From UBA11524 sp965646445 (lineage in GTDB: Bacteria > Bacillota > Clostridia > Christensenellales > Aristaeellaceae), in assembly GCA_965646445.1 (NCBI GenBank), contig CBFFZW010000007.1:1-64000 (forward strand): a DNA stretch of 64,000 nucleotides, read 5' to 3'. Every line of letters starts with the position of its first letter. The stretch's first letter is position 1. The notes beneath the pieces were generated by a model. The model worked only from the letters and a program-made list of their open reading frames with translations, made no database searches and had not been told where the DNA came from. Shown piece after piece: positions 52,777 through 61,340 of the stretch. The position numbers and the translations under genes are program-made.

Positions 52777-53691
52777 ATGCTTCATCATACCCGCAGGCGC
52801 GCCGCCGCGTTTCTCGCGGCCCTTATGCTCCTCCTGCCCTCCGCCTCCCTGGCGGAAACCGTGGTCACGTCCTTCTACCCGATTTATCTCTTCGCGCTGA
52901 ACCTTTGCGACGGCCTCGACGATGTGGCCGTCCACAACCTGGCCGCCCCCGGCACCGGCTGCCTGCACGACTATCAGCTGCAAACCAGGGACATGAAGCA
53001 GCTGGCCCAGGCGGATGTCTTCCTCATCAACGGCGCCGGCATGGAAAGCTATCTTCCCGGCGTAACCGACGCCTTCCCGGCCCTGCCCGTGACGGACGCC
53101 TCCCAGGGCATTGACCTTCTGGCGGCGGACGCGGAGGGCATTGCCGTGGGCGAAGCCGAAACGCTGTGGAACGCCCATGTCTGGCTGGACGCCTCCAACG
53201 CTCAGCAGATGGTTCGCAACCTGGCCGACGGCCTGATGGCCGCCCTGCCCGGCCACGCGGATGCCATCGCCCTAAACCGCGACGCCTACCTTGCCCGCCT
53301 GGCCGATCTCCAAGAGGAATTGACCCGGGGTCTGGCCGATTTGCCCCGCCGGGACATCATCACCTTCCACGAGGCCTTCCCCTACTTCGCCCAGGCCTAT
53401 GGGCTGAACGTGGCCGCCGTGGTCAACCGTGAGCCCGGCGACGCGCTGTCCCCCGCCCGCCTGGCGGAGCTTGTGGGCGTGGTGGAAGCCCTGGGCGTGC
53501 CCCCGCTCTTTGTGGAACCCCAGTACCAGGACATGGCCGCCCAGACCCTGGCCGCCGAGACCGGCGCCGCCGTCTATACCCTGGATCCCGTTGTCACCGG
53601 CCCGGAGACGGACATCCCCCTGACCTATTACGAGGACGTGATGCGCCGGAACATGGCCGTGCTGCGGGAGGCGCTGGGAAGCAGAGAATAA
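52777..53691 (+). CDS. Metal ABC transporter substrate-binding protein (ZnuA/AdcA-like)
   Basis: A 304-aa exported cluster A-I binding protein, probably for zinc or manganese. The signal peptide ends near SLAE (about 26) without a lipobox cysteine. Metal ligands are His64 (CLHDYQL), His134 (NAHVWLD), His198 (FHEAFPYFAQAYGL) and an acidic residue near 270. The His-rich loop typical of zinc forms is absent. ATG 52777 is six bases after AGAAAGG. No permease or ATPase gene is adjacent. Confidence 0.88.
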   Translation: MLHHTRRRAAAFLAALMLLLPSASLAETVVTSFYPIYLFALNLCDGLDDVAVHNLAAPGTGCLHDYQLQTRDMKQLAQADVFLINGAGMESYLPGVTDAFPALPVTDASQGIDLLAADAEGIAVGEAETLWNAHVWLDASNAQQMVRNLADGLMAALPGHADAIALNRDAYLARLADLQEELTRGLADLPRRDIITFHEAFPYFAQAYGLNVAAVVNREPGDALSPARLAELVGVVEALGVPPLFVEPQYQDMAAQTLAAETGAAVYTLDPVVTGPETDIPLTYYEDVMRRNMAVLREALGSRE

Positions 53692-53700
53692 TGTGGAACC

Positions 53701-53987
53701 AAAGGGGCTGCCCGGATGAACAGCCCCTTCAGGGTGTCAAAAAAGTGGCTTTGCCACTTTTTTGAGGGGCTTCGCCCCATTTTCTTGCACTCACTCACTG
53801 GTCGAACGGCTACGCCATTCTCCCGGCCGTTCGTTCGTGTAAGGAAGCTTTTTCTAACGAAAAAGCACAAAACTGCCGCACATGTCGCCAGTTTTTGATG
53901 GACAGTCAGAGGGCCTGCGGGCCCTCCGACACCTTCCAGGACTTTTTCGACAGGCTGAAAGGGGGCTGCCCGCATGGACAGCCCCTT
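53701..53987 (+). repeat. MITE-like repeat R2, copy B, with flanking direct repeats
   Basis: The 228-bp core (53730-53957) begins CAGGGTGTCAAAAAAGTGG and ends with the complement of CAGCCTGTCGAAAAAGTCC, an imperfect terminal inverted repeat. On each side sits a direct repeat of about 29-30 bp (53701-53729 and 53958-53987) that folds as AAGGGGCTG/CAGCCCCTT. The hairpin at 53737-53765 serves as a terminator 45 bp after the ZnuA-like gene. Copy A is its inverted homologue. No gene lies in 53692-53989. Confidence 0.85.
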
Positions 53988-53989
53988 TT

Positions 53990-54751
53990 TCAGTATGCTC
54001 CATGCAATGCTGAGCGTGAGGACGGCGGAAGCCGCCGCCGTGCCCTGCCGCGAAGATCAGCCGAAGCCTGCCGCATGAAAAGCGCGCGGTTCCAGCGGAA
54101 AAAGCCCCTGACGCTCAGCAGCAGCAAAACCGCCACCAAGTCGGCATAGCACGTCAGCGCCAAGGCGAGGTATTCCGCCGGACAAATCAGCCTGACCACC
54201 ACGCCGTCCAGCAGCATGTAAATAAACACCTGCCCCGGGTCAGGGACAAAGGCCCGCAAAGCAAGGGCGTTGAGGGCCACGCACAGCAGCCCCAGCAGGA
54301 TCCTACCCTTTGCCTGGGGCCGGAAAAGCCGCTCTCCCATCGTCACCAGCCCCAGGAAATAGACCGCCGCATGGTTCAGCATGGAAAGGTAAATCTCCAG
54401 CGGCGGCTGGGCGCCGTAAATGAAGCCGCCAAGGGCGATGACCGTCAGGTAATAGAAGAAGCCCGCCATCACCCCGGAATAGGCCGCCCAGCTCGTCCAC
54501 CGGGAGCGCCGCACAAGCAAAACAGCCGGAACGACAAAATAGGCGACCGTGGAAAATTCCGCCGGGAGCACCGCCTCCGTGCGCGTCAGCGGATAGATGA
54601 TCCCATACCGAAGCAGGTTTTCAGCCAGCATGGCCGCGCACAGCAACACCATCGCGCGCCGACGAACGCTTTCCGGCTGACGGCGATACAGCGCCGCAAG
54701 CCCATGGATCGCCGCAAAGACGATCAGCGCGAAGGCATTGAGCCCGTACAT
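53990..54751 (-). CDS. Integral membrane hypothetical protein
   Basis: A 253-aa protein with about seven hydrophobic segments and a basic C-terminal tail (RGRARRRLPPSSR). I cannot assign a family; the layout with a short periplasmic LTRTEAVLPAEFST stretch is reminiscent of YwaF-type proteins, but that is weak. It starts 12 bp after the DUF1700 gene stop, so it is likely the third gene of the PadR operon. Confidence 0.7.
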   Translation of the reverse strand: MYGLNAFALIVFAAIHGLAALYRRQPESVRRRAMVLLCAAMLAENLLRYGIIYPLTRTEAVLPAEFSTVAYFVVPAVLLVRRSRWTSWAAYSGVMAGFFYYLTVIALGGFIYGAQPPLEIYLSMLNHAAVYFLGLVTMGERLFRPQAKGRILLGLLCVALNALALRAFVPDPGQVFIYMLLDGVVVRLICPAEYLALALTCYADLVAVLLLLSVRGFFRWNRALFMRQASADLRGRARRRLPPSSRSALHGAY

Positions 54752-54763
54752 GACATCGCCCCC

Positions 54764-55489
54764 TTACGCGCCGGTATACCCAAACCAGCCGAAGGCGTGC
54801 CAGAAGGCCGGCGATCCGGCTGACAGGGCAGCCGCGAGGTAGCCCAGCACCAGGCAGGCCATGAATACCGTCAGCGAAATCATGGTCAGCAGATACAGGC
54901 GGCGGGCCGTCCTGCGGGGCATCGACGGACGCGCCGCGACAGCCGGACGAACGGGTCGGCCAGCGGCGGCGGCCAGCGCGTTGTGCTGGAATCGGACAAA
55001 GCAGCGCGCCAGCTGCCGGATGAAGGCACCGTAGTAGACACATCCCGCCGCCGACAGCACGGCCAGCGCCGCTAAGGCCAGACCAAACATGACGCCGCAC
55101 CAATAGGGCATTGGGGGAATCAGGGCGAAGGGGTTCAATCCGCCCACCAGGCATACCGCGATGGCTCCGCTGGTCAGCGCGGCTGCCGCCAGAACCAAAC
55201 CGCAGGCCAGCAAAACAAGGAAAAAGATGCCCGCAAACAAGTCCAGCACACAAAATCCCGCGCGCACCAGCCAGGCGTCGGCCCTGGCCGGAGCGGCTTC
55301 GCCGCCTTCATACTGCGCGGCAATTTCCTCCGGCGCGCCCAGCCTCGCAGCAATTTCCTCCTCGGTGAACCCGTCCGCCAGTCTGAATGAAAAATGCTCG
55401 TCATATTCGCCAACAATTTCCGCCGCGTCAGGAATCTGCCGCTCCTTCAGCGCGTTTGTCAGCGCCGTCAGAAAATCATGCTTCGTCAT
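54764..55489 (-). CDS. DUF1700/HAAS-type membrane protein
   Basis: A 241-aa protein. The N-terminal helical domain is characteristic: FLTALTNALKERQIP, EYDEHFSFRLADGFTEEEIA and RLGAPEEIA. Four hydrophobic segments follow. DUF1700 genes almost always follow a PadR regulator, as here, and form a signalling or anti-repressor-like pair in Firmicutes. ATG 55489 follows GGAGG and overlaps the padR stop by 14 bases. Confidence 0.88.
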   Translation of the reverse strand: MTKHDFLTALTNALKERQIPDAAEIVGEYDEHFSFRLADGFTEEEIAARLGAPEEIAAQYEGGEAAPARADAWLVRAGFCVLDLFAGIFFLVLLACGLVLAAAALTSGAIAVCLVGGLNPFALIPPMPYWCGVMFGLALAALAVLSAAGCVYYGAFIRQLARCFVRFQHNALAAAAGRPVRPAVAARPSMPRRTARRLYLLTMISLTVFMACLVLGYLAAALSAGSPAFWHAFGWFGYTGA

Positions 55490-55802
55490 GCTCATCATCC
55501 TCCAGCAATTTCTGTATCGTTCGGGCAAAGGCCAGGTAGCTGTCACGATCCTTCCCGTACGTCTCCCGTCCCAACTGGGTCAGCGAGTAATACTTGCGCG
55601 GCGGGCCGCCGCTTTCTTCCTGCAGATAAGTGGTCAGGAGGCCGTCGCTTTTGAGCTTGCGGAGAATAGGATAGACCGTGCCGTCCGCGATGTCGATGTG
55701 CCTTGTCAGAAATTCCGCGATTTCATACCCATAGCAGTCCCGCTTTTTCAGCAGCGATAGCACGCATAACTCGATCACGCCTTTTTTGTACTGCGCGTTC
55801 AC
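55476..55802 (-). CDS. PadR-family transcriptional regulator
   Basis: A 108-aa winged-helix repressor of the short PadR-s2 type. CVLSLLKKRDCYGYEIAEFL opens the domain, followed by DGTVYPILRKLKSDGLL (recognition helix) and the wing GGPPRKYYSLTQLG. It starts with GTG at 55802 after AGAGAGGTG. The promoter just upstream contains inverted repeats, so autoregulation is likely. First gene of the PadR-DUF1700-membrane protein operon. Confidence 0.92.
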   Translation of the reverse strand: MNAQYKKGVIELCVLSLLKKRDCYGYEIAEFLTRHIDIADGTVYPILRKLKSDGLLTTYLQEESGGPPRKYYSLTQLGRETYGKDRDSYLAFARTIQKLLEDDEHDEA

Positions 55803-55830
55803 CAGAACACCTCTCTTTCGTTCAGAGCAA

Positions 55831-55878
55831 AGAGTACTATTAGTTAATATTCAATAGTGTGATAATTGTCAATACTCT
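55831..55878 (-). promoter_or_regulatory. padR promoter with operator-like inverted repeats
   Basis: On the minus strand, TTGACA (55867-55872), a 17-nt spacer and TATTAA (55844-55849). ACTATT (55836-55841) and AATAGT (55853-55858) surround the -10 element, and AGAGTA/TACTCT lie at the outer ends. Confidence 0.65.
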
Positions 55879-55948
55879 AACGGCCAAAAAATAAATTTTT
55901 TATCCGCTAACCCATGAAAGCTGCTCCTCAGGCCGTCCTCATGGCACC

Positions 55949-55976
55949 AAAAAAGTGGCAGCCGCCACTTTTACGG
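55949..55976 (-). terminator. Terminator of the EamA gene
   Basis: On the minus strand, AAAGTGGC pairs with GCCACTTT around loop GGCT, followed by TTT. The sequence resembles the terminal hairpin of repeat R2 and may be an R2 end fragment. Confidence 0.75.
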
Positions 55977-55982
55977 AAGCCG

Positions 55983-56843
55983 TCACACCGCCATCATCAG
56001 CGTCCCGGCGACCATCAGGCCCAGGCCCCAGGCCATCCGCCGGGTCAGCCGCTCCTTCAGGAACAGGCAGGAAAACGCCACCGTCACCAGGATGCTCAGC
56101 TTGTCGATGGGCGCCACCACGCTGACGACGCCTGTGCTGATGGCGCTGTAATAGCACAGCCACGCGCAGCCCGTGGCCACGCCGGACAGGGCGATGAAGC
56201 CCAGCTCCCGCCTGTCCAGGGTGCGCAGCAGGCGCTGCTTGCCCCGGGCGAAAACGATCCCCCAGGCCAGGAGGAGCACCACCCCGGTGCGGATGGCCGT
56301 GGCCAGGTTCGATTCCACCCCTTCAATGCCGATCTTGGCCAGGATGGAGGTCAGCGCGGCAAACACCGCCGACAGGACGGCATAGAACATCCAGCCCCGG
56401 CCCGACGGCGTCTTCCGCGGCTGTCCGGGCTCCAGCATCATAAGGATGCCCGCCGTCAAGATGGCTGTCCCCATCAGCTTGACGGCCAGGCGCTGGGTCT
56501 CGCCAAAGATGGCGATGGCCAGCAGCACCGTCATCACCGTGCTGGACTTGTCGATGGGAGCCACCCGGCTCACGTCGCCCAGGGAAAGCGCCTTAAAATA
56601 GCAGATCCAGGAAAGACCCGTGGCCAGCCCCGACAGTAGCAGGAAGGTCAGCGAACGCCCGGTGATGTCCGCCAGGCCCTCCGCCGAACCGACAAGGAAC
56701 ACCATCCCCCAGGAAAACGCCAGCACCACCATGGTACGCAGCGCCGTCGCCACGTCGGAATCCGTCTTCCTGATCCCGCACTTGGCCAGGATGGCCGTCA
56801 CGCCCGAAAACAGCGCGGACAGCACCGCCATCAGCAGCCACAT
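55983..56843 (-). CDS. EamA-family (DMT) transporter
   Basis: A 286-aa inner-membrane protein with ten hydrophobic helices in two homologous EamA halves (about 3-135 and 150-286). Each half ends with a similar VAPIDK segment (VSRVAPIDKSSTV and VSVVAPIDKLSIL), showing the internal duplication. Substrate unknown. ATG 56843 follows AGGGGG; a GTG at 56852 is an alternative. It lies 26 bp after the VanY-type gene. Confidence 0.9.
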   Translation of the reverse strand: MWLLMAVLSALFSGVTAILAKCGIRKTDSDVATALRTMVVLAFSWGMVFLVGSAEGLADITGRSLTFLLLSGLATGLSWICYFKALSLGDVSRVAPIDKSSTVMTVLLAIAIFGETQRLAVKLMGTAILTAGILMMLEPGQPRKTPSGRGWMFYAVLSAVFAALTSILAKIGIEGVESNLATAIRTGVVLLLAWGIVFARGKQRLLRTLDRRELGFIALSGVATGCAWLCYYSAISTGVVSVVAPIDKLSILVTVAFSCLFLKERLTRRMAWGLGLMVAGTLMMAV

Positions 56844-56869
56844 CCCCCGCACCCCCTGTTCTCCGACTG

Positions 56870-57928
56870 TCACACACCATAGCGCTGAAGGTATTCCTCC
56901 AGGCACAGGTTTTCATCCCGCATGACGGCGGCGTGCTCCACCCCCACATAGCGGATGTGCCAGGGCTCGGCCAGGAAGCCGGTGATGCTTTCCTTCTCCT
57001 CGGTATAGCGGAGGATGAAGCCGTAGTCCCAGCAGTTCGCCGCCAGCCACGCGGCCTGCTGCGTGTCCTTGAAGAACATCCCCGGCACGGTGATGTCGAA
57101 GGCCAGGCCCAGGTGATGCTCGCTGGTGCCGGGATCAGCCACCGTCTTGCGGGTGGCGGATTCGGCGTCCGTGCGGGACAGGCCGTTATCCCGGATGTAC
57201 ACCGCCACCTGATCGTCGAACAGCTTCTGCTGATCCTCCAGGGTGCGGTAGCCCTCGCTGACCTGCCATACCTCGATGCCCTCCGCCTGGGCGGCCCTGA
57301 GCATGGTCATCAGCGCGTCCACCGCCGCCCGTTCGCCCCGGATGTTCGCGGTCTTGATCCGTACCACCTGGCTGTCGCAGTAATCGGTCAGGCTGACCAG
57401 CTCCGTGGGCTGATAGCCCTCGGGCAGGCGATTGGTGCGGTTCACCAGCATGGGCATGTTTGCCGAGGACGAAGCCGGGGCGGCGGAGGGCGGGGCCGTG
57501 GCCGTCATGGGCCGGGCCTCGGCGGAATACAGCATCGCGCTGGTTTCGCTGCCCACCACGCCGTCCGCCGTCAGGCCGTTCCACTGCTGGAAAAGCGTCA
57601 CCGCGTCCCGGGTTCCGGGGCCGAACTGGCCGTCGATCTCGCCATCATAATAGCCCAGGGACTGCAGGCGCGCCTGCAGCTCCTTCACCGCCTCGCCCTG
57701 GGCGCCGTGACGAATCACCGGGGCAGGGGTGGGCGCGTTGGGGTCAATGGTCACGGCCATGACGTTGCCGATGCGGGGCGACGGCGTGGGGGTGCGGCTG
57801 GCTTCCTCCCGGGTCAGCTGCACCAGGCCCGCCACCCGTACGCCCATGATGACCGCGGCCACCGCCAGCATCGCCGTTACTGCCAGGCCGATGATTTTCT
57901 TGGGATTGGTTCCGCCGGACTGCTTCAT
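56870..57928 (-). CDS. D-alanyl-D-alanine carboxypeptidase, VanY/M15B, with peptidoglycan-binding domain
   Basis: A 352-aa exported zinc peptidase. A membrane anchor (about 12-33) and Pro/Thr linker precede a PG_binding_1 domain (about 73-133). The M15B domain has SxHxxGxAxD (Ser269, His271, Gly274, Ala276, Asp278) and EPWH with His324. It would trim the terminal D-Ala of stem peptides. No van cluster is present, so housekeeping or sporulation use is more likely than glycopeptide resistance. Confidence 0.92.
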   Translation of the reverse strand: MKQSGGTNPKKIIGLAVTAMLAVAAVIMGVRVAGLVQLTREEASRTPTPSPRIGNVMAVTIDPNAPTPAPVIRHGAQGEAVKELQARLQSLGYYDGEIDGQFGPGTRDAVTLFQQWNGLTADGVVGSETSAMLYSAEARPMTATAPPSAAPASSSANMPMLVNRTNRLPEGYQPTELVSLTDYCDSQVVRIKTANIRGERAAVDALMTMLRAAQAEGIEVWQVSEGYRTLEDQQKLFDDQVAVYIRDNGLSRTDAESATRKTVADPGTSEHHLGLAFDITVPGMFFKDTQQAAWLAANCWDYGFILRYTEEKESITGFLAEPWHIRYVGVEHAAVMRDENLCLEEYLQRYGV

Positions 57929-57959
57929 ATCAGATGTACCTCTCTATGCTTCATTGGTT

Positions 57960-59603
57960 TCAAGCCTTCATTTGGCTGACCTCGCCCCGTCGGGTGACGG
58001 GGTGCTTTTCCGTCCATGCCGCCCACAGCAGCGTTTTTCCGTCCCGGGTGAGGGCGCAGCGGGGATGGCGGACAGCCGGCTCCCGCTCCTTCAATCGGCG
58101 GACGGCGGCCTTGAGCGCCTCGCCCCCGCTTTGCAGGAAGGGCGGCAGGTACCCGGTATTGTCCGTGGCCAGCCGGTCGAAGACCAGGGCGTCGGCGAGG
58201 GCATCCTCCGGGACGCCCGCCTTCAGCAGCACGTCGAAGACCATGCGGGTCAGGGCGTCCAGGCTCCACCGGCCCTGTCTGGCCCCCATAGCGTCGCCCA
58301 AATGCAGGAACAGCTCGAAGGGCCGCCATCCCGTATGGGAAAGCGCCAGCGACAGCGTCCGGGCAAAGCGGCCGCTGTTGTGCAGACGCTCCACCGCGTC
58401 GGCGCAGTCGTGCAGGCGCTGCAGCTCCTCATAGGACATCCATGGCGTGGACAGCACCTCATAGGGCGGGTCGGGGGCATAGCGCTGCCCCCAGTCCGTC
58501 TCCCGAAGGCGGCTGCCGTGGATCAGCTTCAGGACGCCCAGCTGCAATTGGTGGGGTTCCAGCGCGTATGCCCGGTCGAAGGATGTGCCGAAGGTGTCGA
58601 AATCCTCCTCCGGCAGACCAGCGATGAGGTCGATGTGCAGGTGGACGTTCCCCGGCGCCAGGATGCGGGCGATGCGGTCGCTGAGCAGGGCCATGTCCGT
58701 GTGGCGCTGGCAGGCGTCCAGGGTGGCCGGGTGGAAGGACTGCAGCCCCGCTTCCATCTGGAACAGCCCCGGCGGTGCCTGAGCCAGCAGGTGGAGGGTC
58801 TCGTCATCGAAGAGGTCGGCGGCGACTTCCATATGATAGCACACATCGCCGATGTCGCCGCGTGCCTTGGCGGCCATCAGCCCGGCCAGCAGGAATTTCG
58901 TCCTCGCCCGGTCGCAGTTGAAGGTGCGGTCGATAATCTTGACCGTCTCCGCGCCGCTCTGCCCCAGGCGGATCAGCAGCGCGAGGGCCTTGTCGGCATC
59001 CATAAAGCGTACCTTTTCCCGCTGGCCCGACAGGCAGAAGGCGCAGGCGAAGGGGCAGCCCCGGCTGGTCTCCACATAGGCCATGCGCCCCGCCAGCATG
59101 GTCTGCCACGCCTCGTCGTACAGATCGTCCCGTGGAGGGGGCGCGGGCGGCAGCGCGGCCCAGTCGGCGTCGCCCCGGCGGCACAGCCCCGGCACATCCG
59201 CCATGGCAGCCCTGCCCGTCATCGCCTTCAGCAGCAGGGGCAGGCTTTCCTCCCCCGGCCCCCGGAGAATCGCGTCGCAGGGCATCTGCGCGAAGACCCC
59301 GTCCACGTCCCAGGTGGCCTCCGGGCCTCCCACGGCAATCAAGATGTCGGGCCGCAGCGCCTTCACCATGCGCGCCAGCCGCGCCGTCATCGCCCGGTTC
59401 CAGATGTACAGGCTGAAGCCGATGACCTCCGGCTCGGTGGCCATCAGCCGGCGAAGAAGTGCCTCCGGGGTGTCGTTCACGTTCAGGTCGCAGATGGTCA
59501 CGGACGTTTCCGGCAGCTGCTCCTCCACGGCCTTTTTCAGGCAGAAGGGCGCCAGGGGCATGTGGATATACTGGCTGGCAATGGCCGTCAGGGTCAGGCG
59601 CAT
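57960..59603 (-). CDS. B12-binding-domain radical SAM protein (DUF4080 type)
   Basis: A 547-aa enzyme. The N-terminal cobalamin-binding-like domain (about 1-125) has VIGFSLYIWNR and VGGPEATWD. The radical SAM domain holds Cys183, Cys187 and Cys190 (CxxxCxxC), with later HLHIDLIAGLPEEDF. The C-terminal part resembles DUF4080. Substrate unknown. ATG 59603 follows GGAGGA. Divergent promoter region upstream. Confidence 0.88.
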   Translation of the reverse strand: MRLTLTAIASQYIHMPLAPFCLKKAVEEQLPETSVTICDLNVNDTPEALLRRLMATEPEVIGFSLYIWNRAMTARLARMVKALRPDILIAVGGPEATWDVDGVFAQMPCDAILRGPGEESLPLLLKAMTGRAAMADVPGLCRRGDADWAALPPAPPPRDDLYDEAWQTMLAGRMAYVETSRGCPFACAFCLSGQREKVRFMDADKALALLIRLGQSGAETVKIIDRTFNCDRARTKFLLAGLMAAKARGDIGDVCYHMEVAADLFDDETLHLLAQAPPGLFQMEAGLQSFHPATLDACQRHTDMALLSDRIARILAPGNVHLHIDLIAGLPEEDFDTFGTSFDRAYALEPHQLQLGVLKLIHGSRLRETDWGQRYAPDPPYEVLSTPWMSYEELQRLHDCADAVERLHNSGRFARTLSLALSHTGWRPFELFLHLGDAMGARQGRWSLDALTRMVFDVLLKAGVPEDALADALVFDRLATDNTGYLPPFLQSGGEALKAAVRRLKEREPAVRHPRCALTRDGKTLLWAAWTEKHPVTRRGEVSQMKA

Positions 59604-59664
59604 GGGGTTCCTCCTGTGGATCGCCGCGATGCGGAAGCGCGGGCGGCGCGGTCTGTACCGTTTC

Positions 59665-59717
59665 ATTTTACCACAAGCGCATTACCATTTGCAATTGCCT
59701 GCCCGGCTGTGTATAAT
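59665..59717. promoter_or_regulatory. Divergent promoters sharing one palindromic -35 element
   Basis: TTGCAA (59689-59694) is its own complement. On the plus strand it is 17 bases from TATAAT (59712-59717); on the minus strand it is 18 bases from TAAAAT (59665-59670). Confidence 0.6.
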
Positions 59718-59751
59718 AAGCTGTGTATTATCTGAAAGGAGAACCATGCCC

Positions 59752-60612
59752 ATGACCTTCGCAGCCGCCCTTCGGGCCGCATGGCATACATACCGTACCC
59801 GCTTCCCGGAAATGCTCCTGACCCTGCTTGTGCAGGCGGTCATCCGGCTGATGGCCCTGACCCCCCTGCTTTTCCTGACCGCCCCGGAGACGCGCCTGCT
59901 GGCGCTGCTCTCCCTGCCGCTGTATATCCTGCTGGTGCTGCCCGCCCGTCAGAATGCCGCCGACGCCATGCGCGACGCGCTGGATGGCGGGCACCTGTTC
60001 ACCCTCCGGCTGATTTCCCCGGAGCACTATGGCCGCAAGGTGGCCCGGGGCATCCGGCAGGCGCTGCTCCTGATGCTGTGGGGCGCGCTGTTCCTGGCCG
60101 CCACGGGACTGGCTGTTTTCGTCTTCGCCGGAAAGACCATCGAGGGCGTCACCGACGTGTTCACCCTGGTGCGGGCGCTGATGAAGCTGGGCGGCGGCTC
60201 CTCCATCCAGGGCGCCGTCCGGCTGATGCTGATCTACGCCGCCACGCTGCTGCCCCTTTTGATGGGCATCGCCTTCCACAGCGGCGCCCGCCACGCCATT
60301 GCCCGGGGCGGACGCAGGCTGGTGGAGGGCCATCGCGGCGGCATCATGCTGACCTGGCTGATCGGCTGCGTCGCGCTGCTGCCCGCCATGGCCGTCATGG
60401 GCAGCGTGGCGATGAACGCGGCCTCCGCCGTGGCTTCCGCCCTGGCCAACCTGGGCCGGGGATCGGTATCCCTCTCCCTGGGCAGCCATGTGCCGCTGAT
60501 GGCGGCCATCGCCGTCGTGCTGCTGATCCCCGCCATTCCCTTCAAGCAGCTGCTTTCCGCCGCCTATGTGCGGGAGCTCGCCCTGAAGGCCGGGGCGAGC
60601 AGCGCCGCGTGA
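59752..60612 (+). CDS. Integral membrane hypothetical protein
   Basis: A 286-aa polytopic protein with about six hydrophobic stretches, an N-terminal amphipathic segment (AAALRAAWHTYRTRFPEML) and no recognised domain. It is organised like the YciC/DUF975 kind of membrane protein but the match is too weak to name. ATG 59752 is ten bases from AAAGGAG; ATG 59746 is possible. The stop overlaps the next start (GTGA). Confidence 0.72.
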   Translation: MTFAAALRAAWHTYRTRFPEMLLTLLVQAVIRLMALTPLLFLTAPETRLLALLSLPLYILLVLPARQNAADAMRDALDGGHLFTLRLISPEHYGRKVARGIRQALLLMLWGALFLAATGLAVFVFAGKTIEGVTDVFTLVRALMKLGGGSSIQGAVRLMLIYAATLLPLLMGIAFHSGARHAIARGGRRLVEGHRGGIMLTWLIGCVALLPAMAVMGSVAMNAASAVASALANLGRGSVSLSLGSHVPLMAAIAVVLLIPAIPFKQLLSAAYVRELALKAGASSAA

Positions 60613-61340
60613 TCCGCCTGGATCGCTGGCTGACGGCCCTGGGCGTGGGCAGCCGCAGCCAGGTACAGAAGCTCATCCGCGGGGGGCAGGTGCAGGTGGA
60701 CGGCCGTGCCGTCACCGACCCTGCCGCATCCTGCGATACGGCCTGCACCCTCACCCTGTACGGCCAGCCCCTGGACGGCCGGCTGACCCGGCATGTGATG
60801 CTACACAAGCCCGCCGGGCTGCTCACCGCCGCCCGGGACAGGAAGCAGCCCACCGTCATGGACTGCCTGCCCCCGGTGTACGCCGCCCTTGGCTGCATGC
60901 CCGTGGGAAGGCTGGACAAGGACACCACCGGTCTGCTCTTTCTCACCACCGACGGCGAGCTGAACCACCGTCTCCTGGCCCCGGGGCGGCATGTGGACAA
61001 GGTGTACCGCGCCGTGGTGGACGGCCCGCTGACGGCGCAGGATGCGGCGGACTTCGCCCGGGGGCTGCGCCTGTCGGACTTCGACGCCCTGCCCGCCCGG
61101 CTGGATATTCTTTCCTCCTGTGACGCGGAGGCCACGGCGCTGGTCACCGTCCGGGAGGGGAAGTTCCACCAGGTCAAGCGCATGTTCGCCGCCGTGGGCA
61201 GGGAGGTTACGGCCCTGCACCGGCTGTCCTTCGGCCCCCTCGCGCTGGACGAAGCCCTGGCCCCCGGCCAATGGCGGGAGCTTACCGATGACGAGATCCG
61301 CGGTCTGTATCAGGCCGCAAGCCTGGAGGCACATTCATGA
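60609..61340 (+). CDS. 16S/23S rRNA pseudouridine synthase, RsuA/RluB family
   Basis: A 243-aa RNA-modifying enzyme. An S4 domain (about 1-55, IRLDRWLTALGVGSRSQVQ) is followed by the catalytic domain with GRLDKDTTGLLFLTTDG (catalytic Asp103) and EGKFHQVKRMFAAVGREV. The start is GTG at 60609, overlapping the previous stop; the long open frame upstream is a shadow of that gene. Closest by length to RsuA (231 aa). Confidence 0.92.
   Translation: MIRLDRWLTALGVGSRSQVQKLIRGGQVQVDGRAVTDPAASCDTACTLTLYGQPLDGRLTRHVMLHKPAGLLTAARDRKQPTVMDCLPPVYAALGCMPVGRLDKDTTGLLFLTTDGELNHRLLAPGRHVDKVYRAVVDGPLTAQDAADFARGLRLSDFDALPARLDILSSCDAEATALVTVREGKFHQVKRMFAAVGREVTALHRLSFGPLALDEALAPGQWRELTDDEIRGLYQAASLEAHS

Noticed and set aside
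56870..57928. VanY-type gene as part of a vancomycin-resistance cluster
   Set aside because: No vanS, vanR, vanH, ligase or vanX is present, and VanY-like enzymes with PG-binding domains are common in Clostridia.
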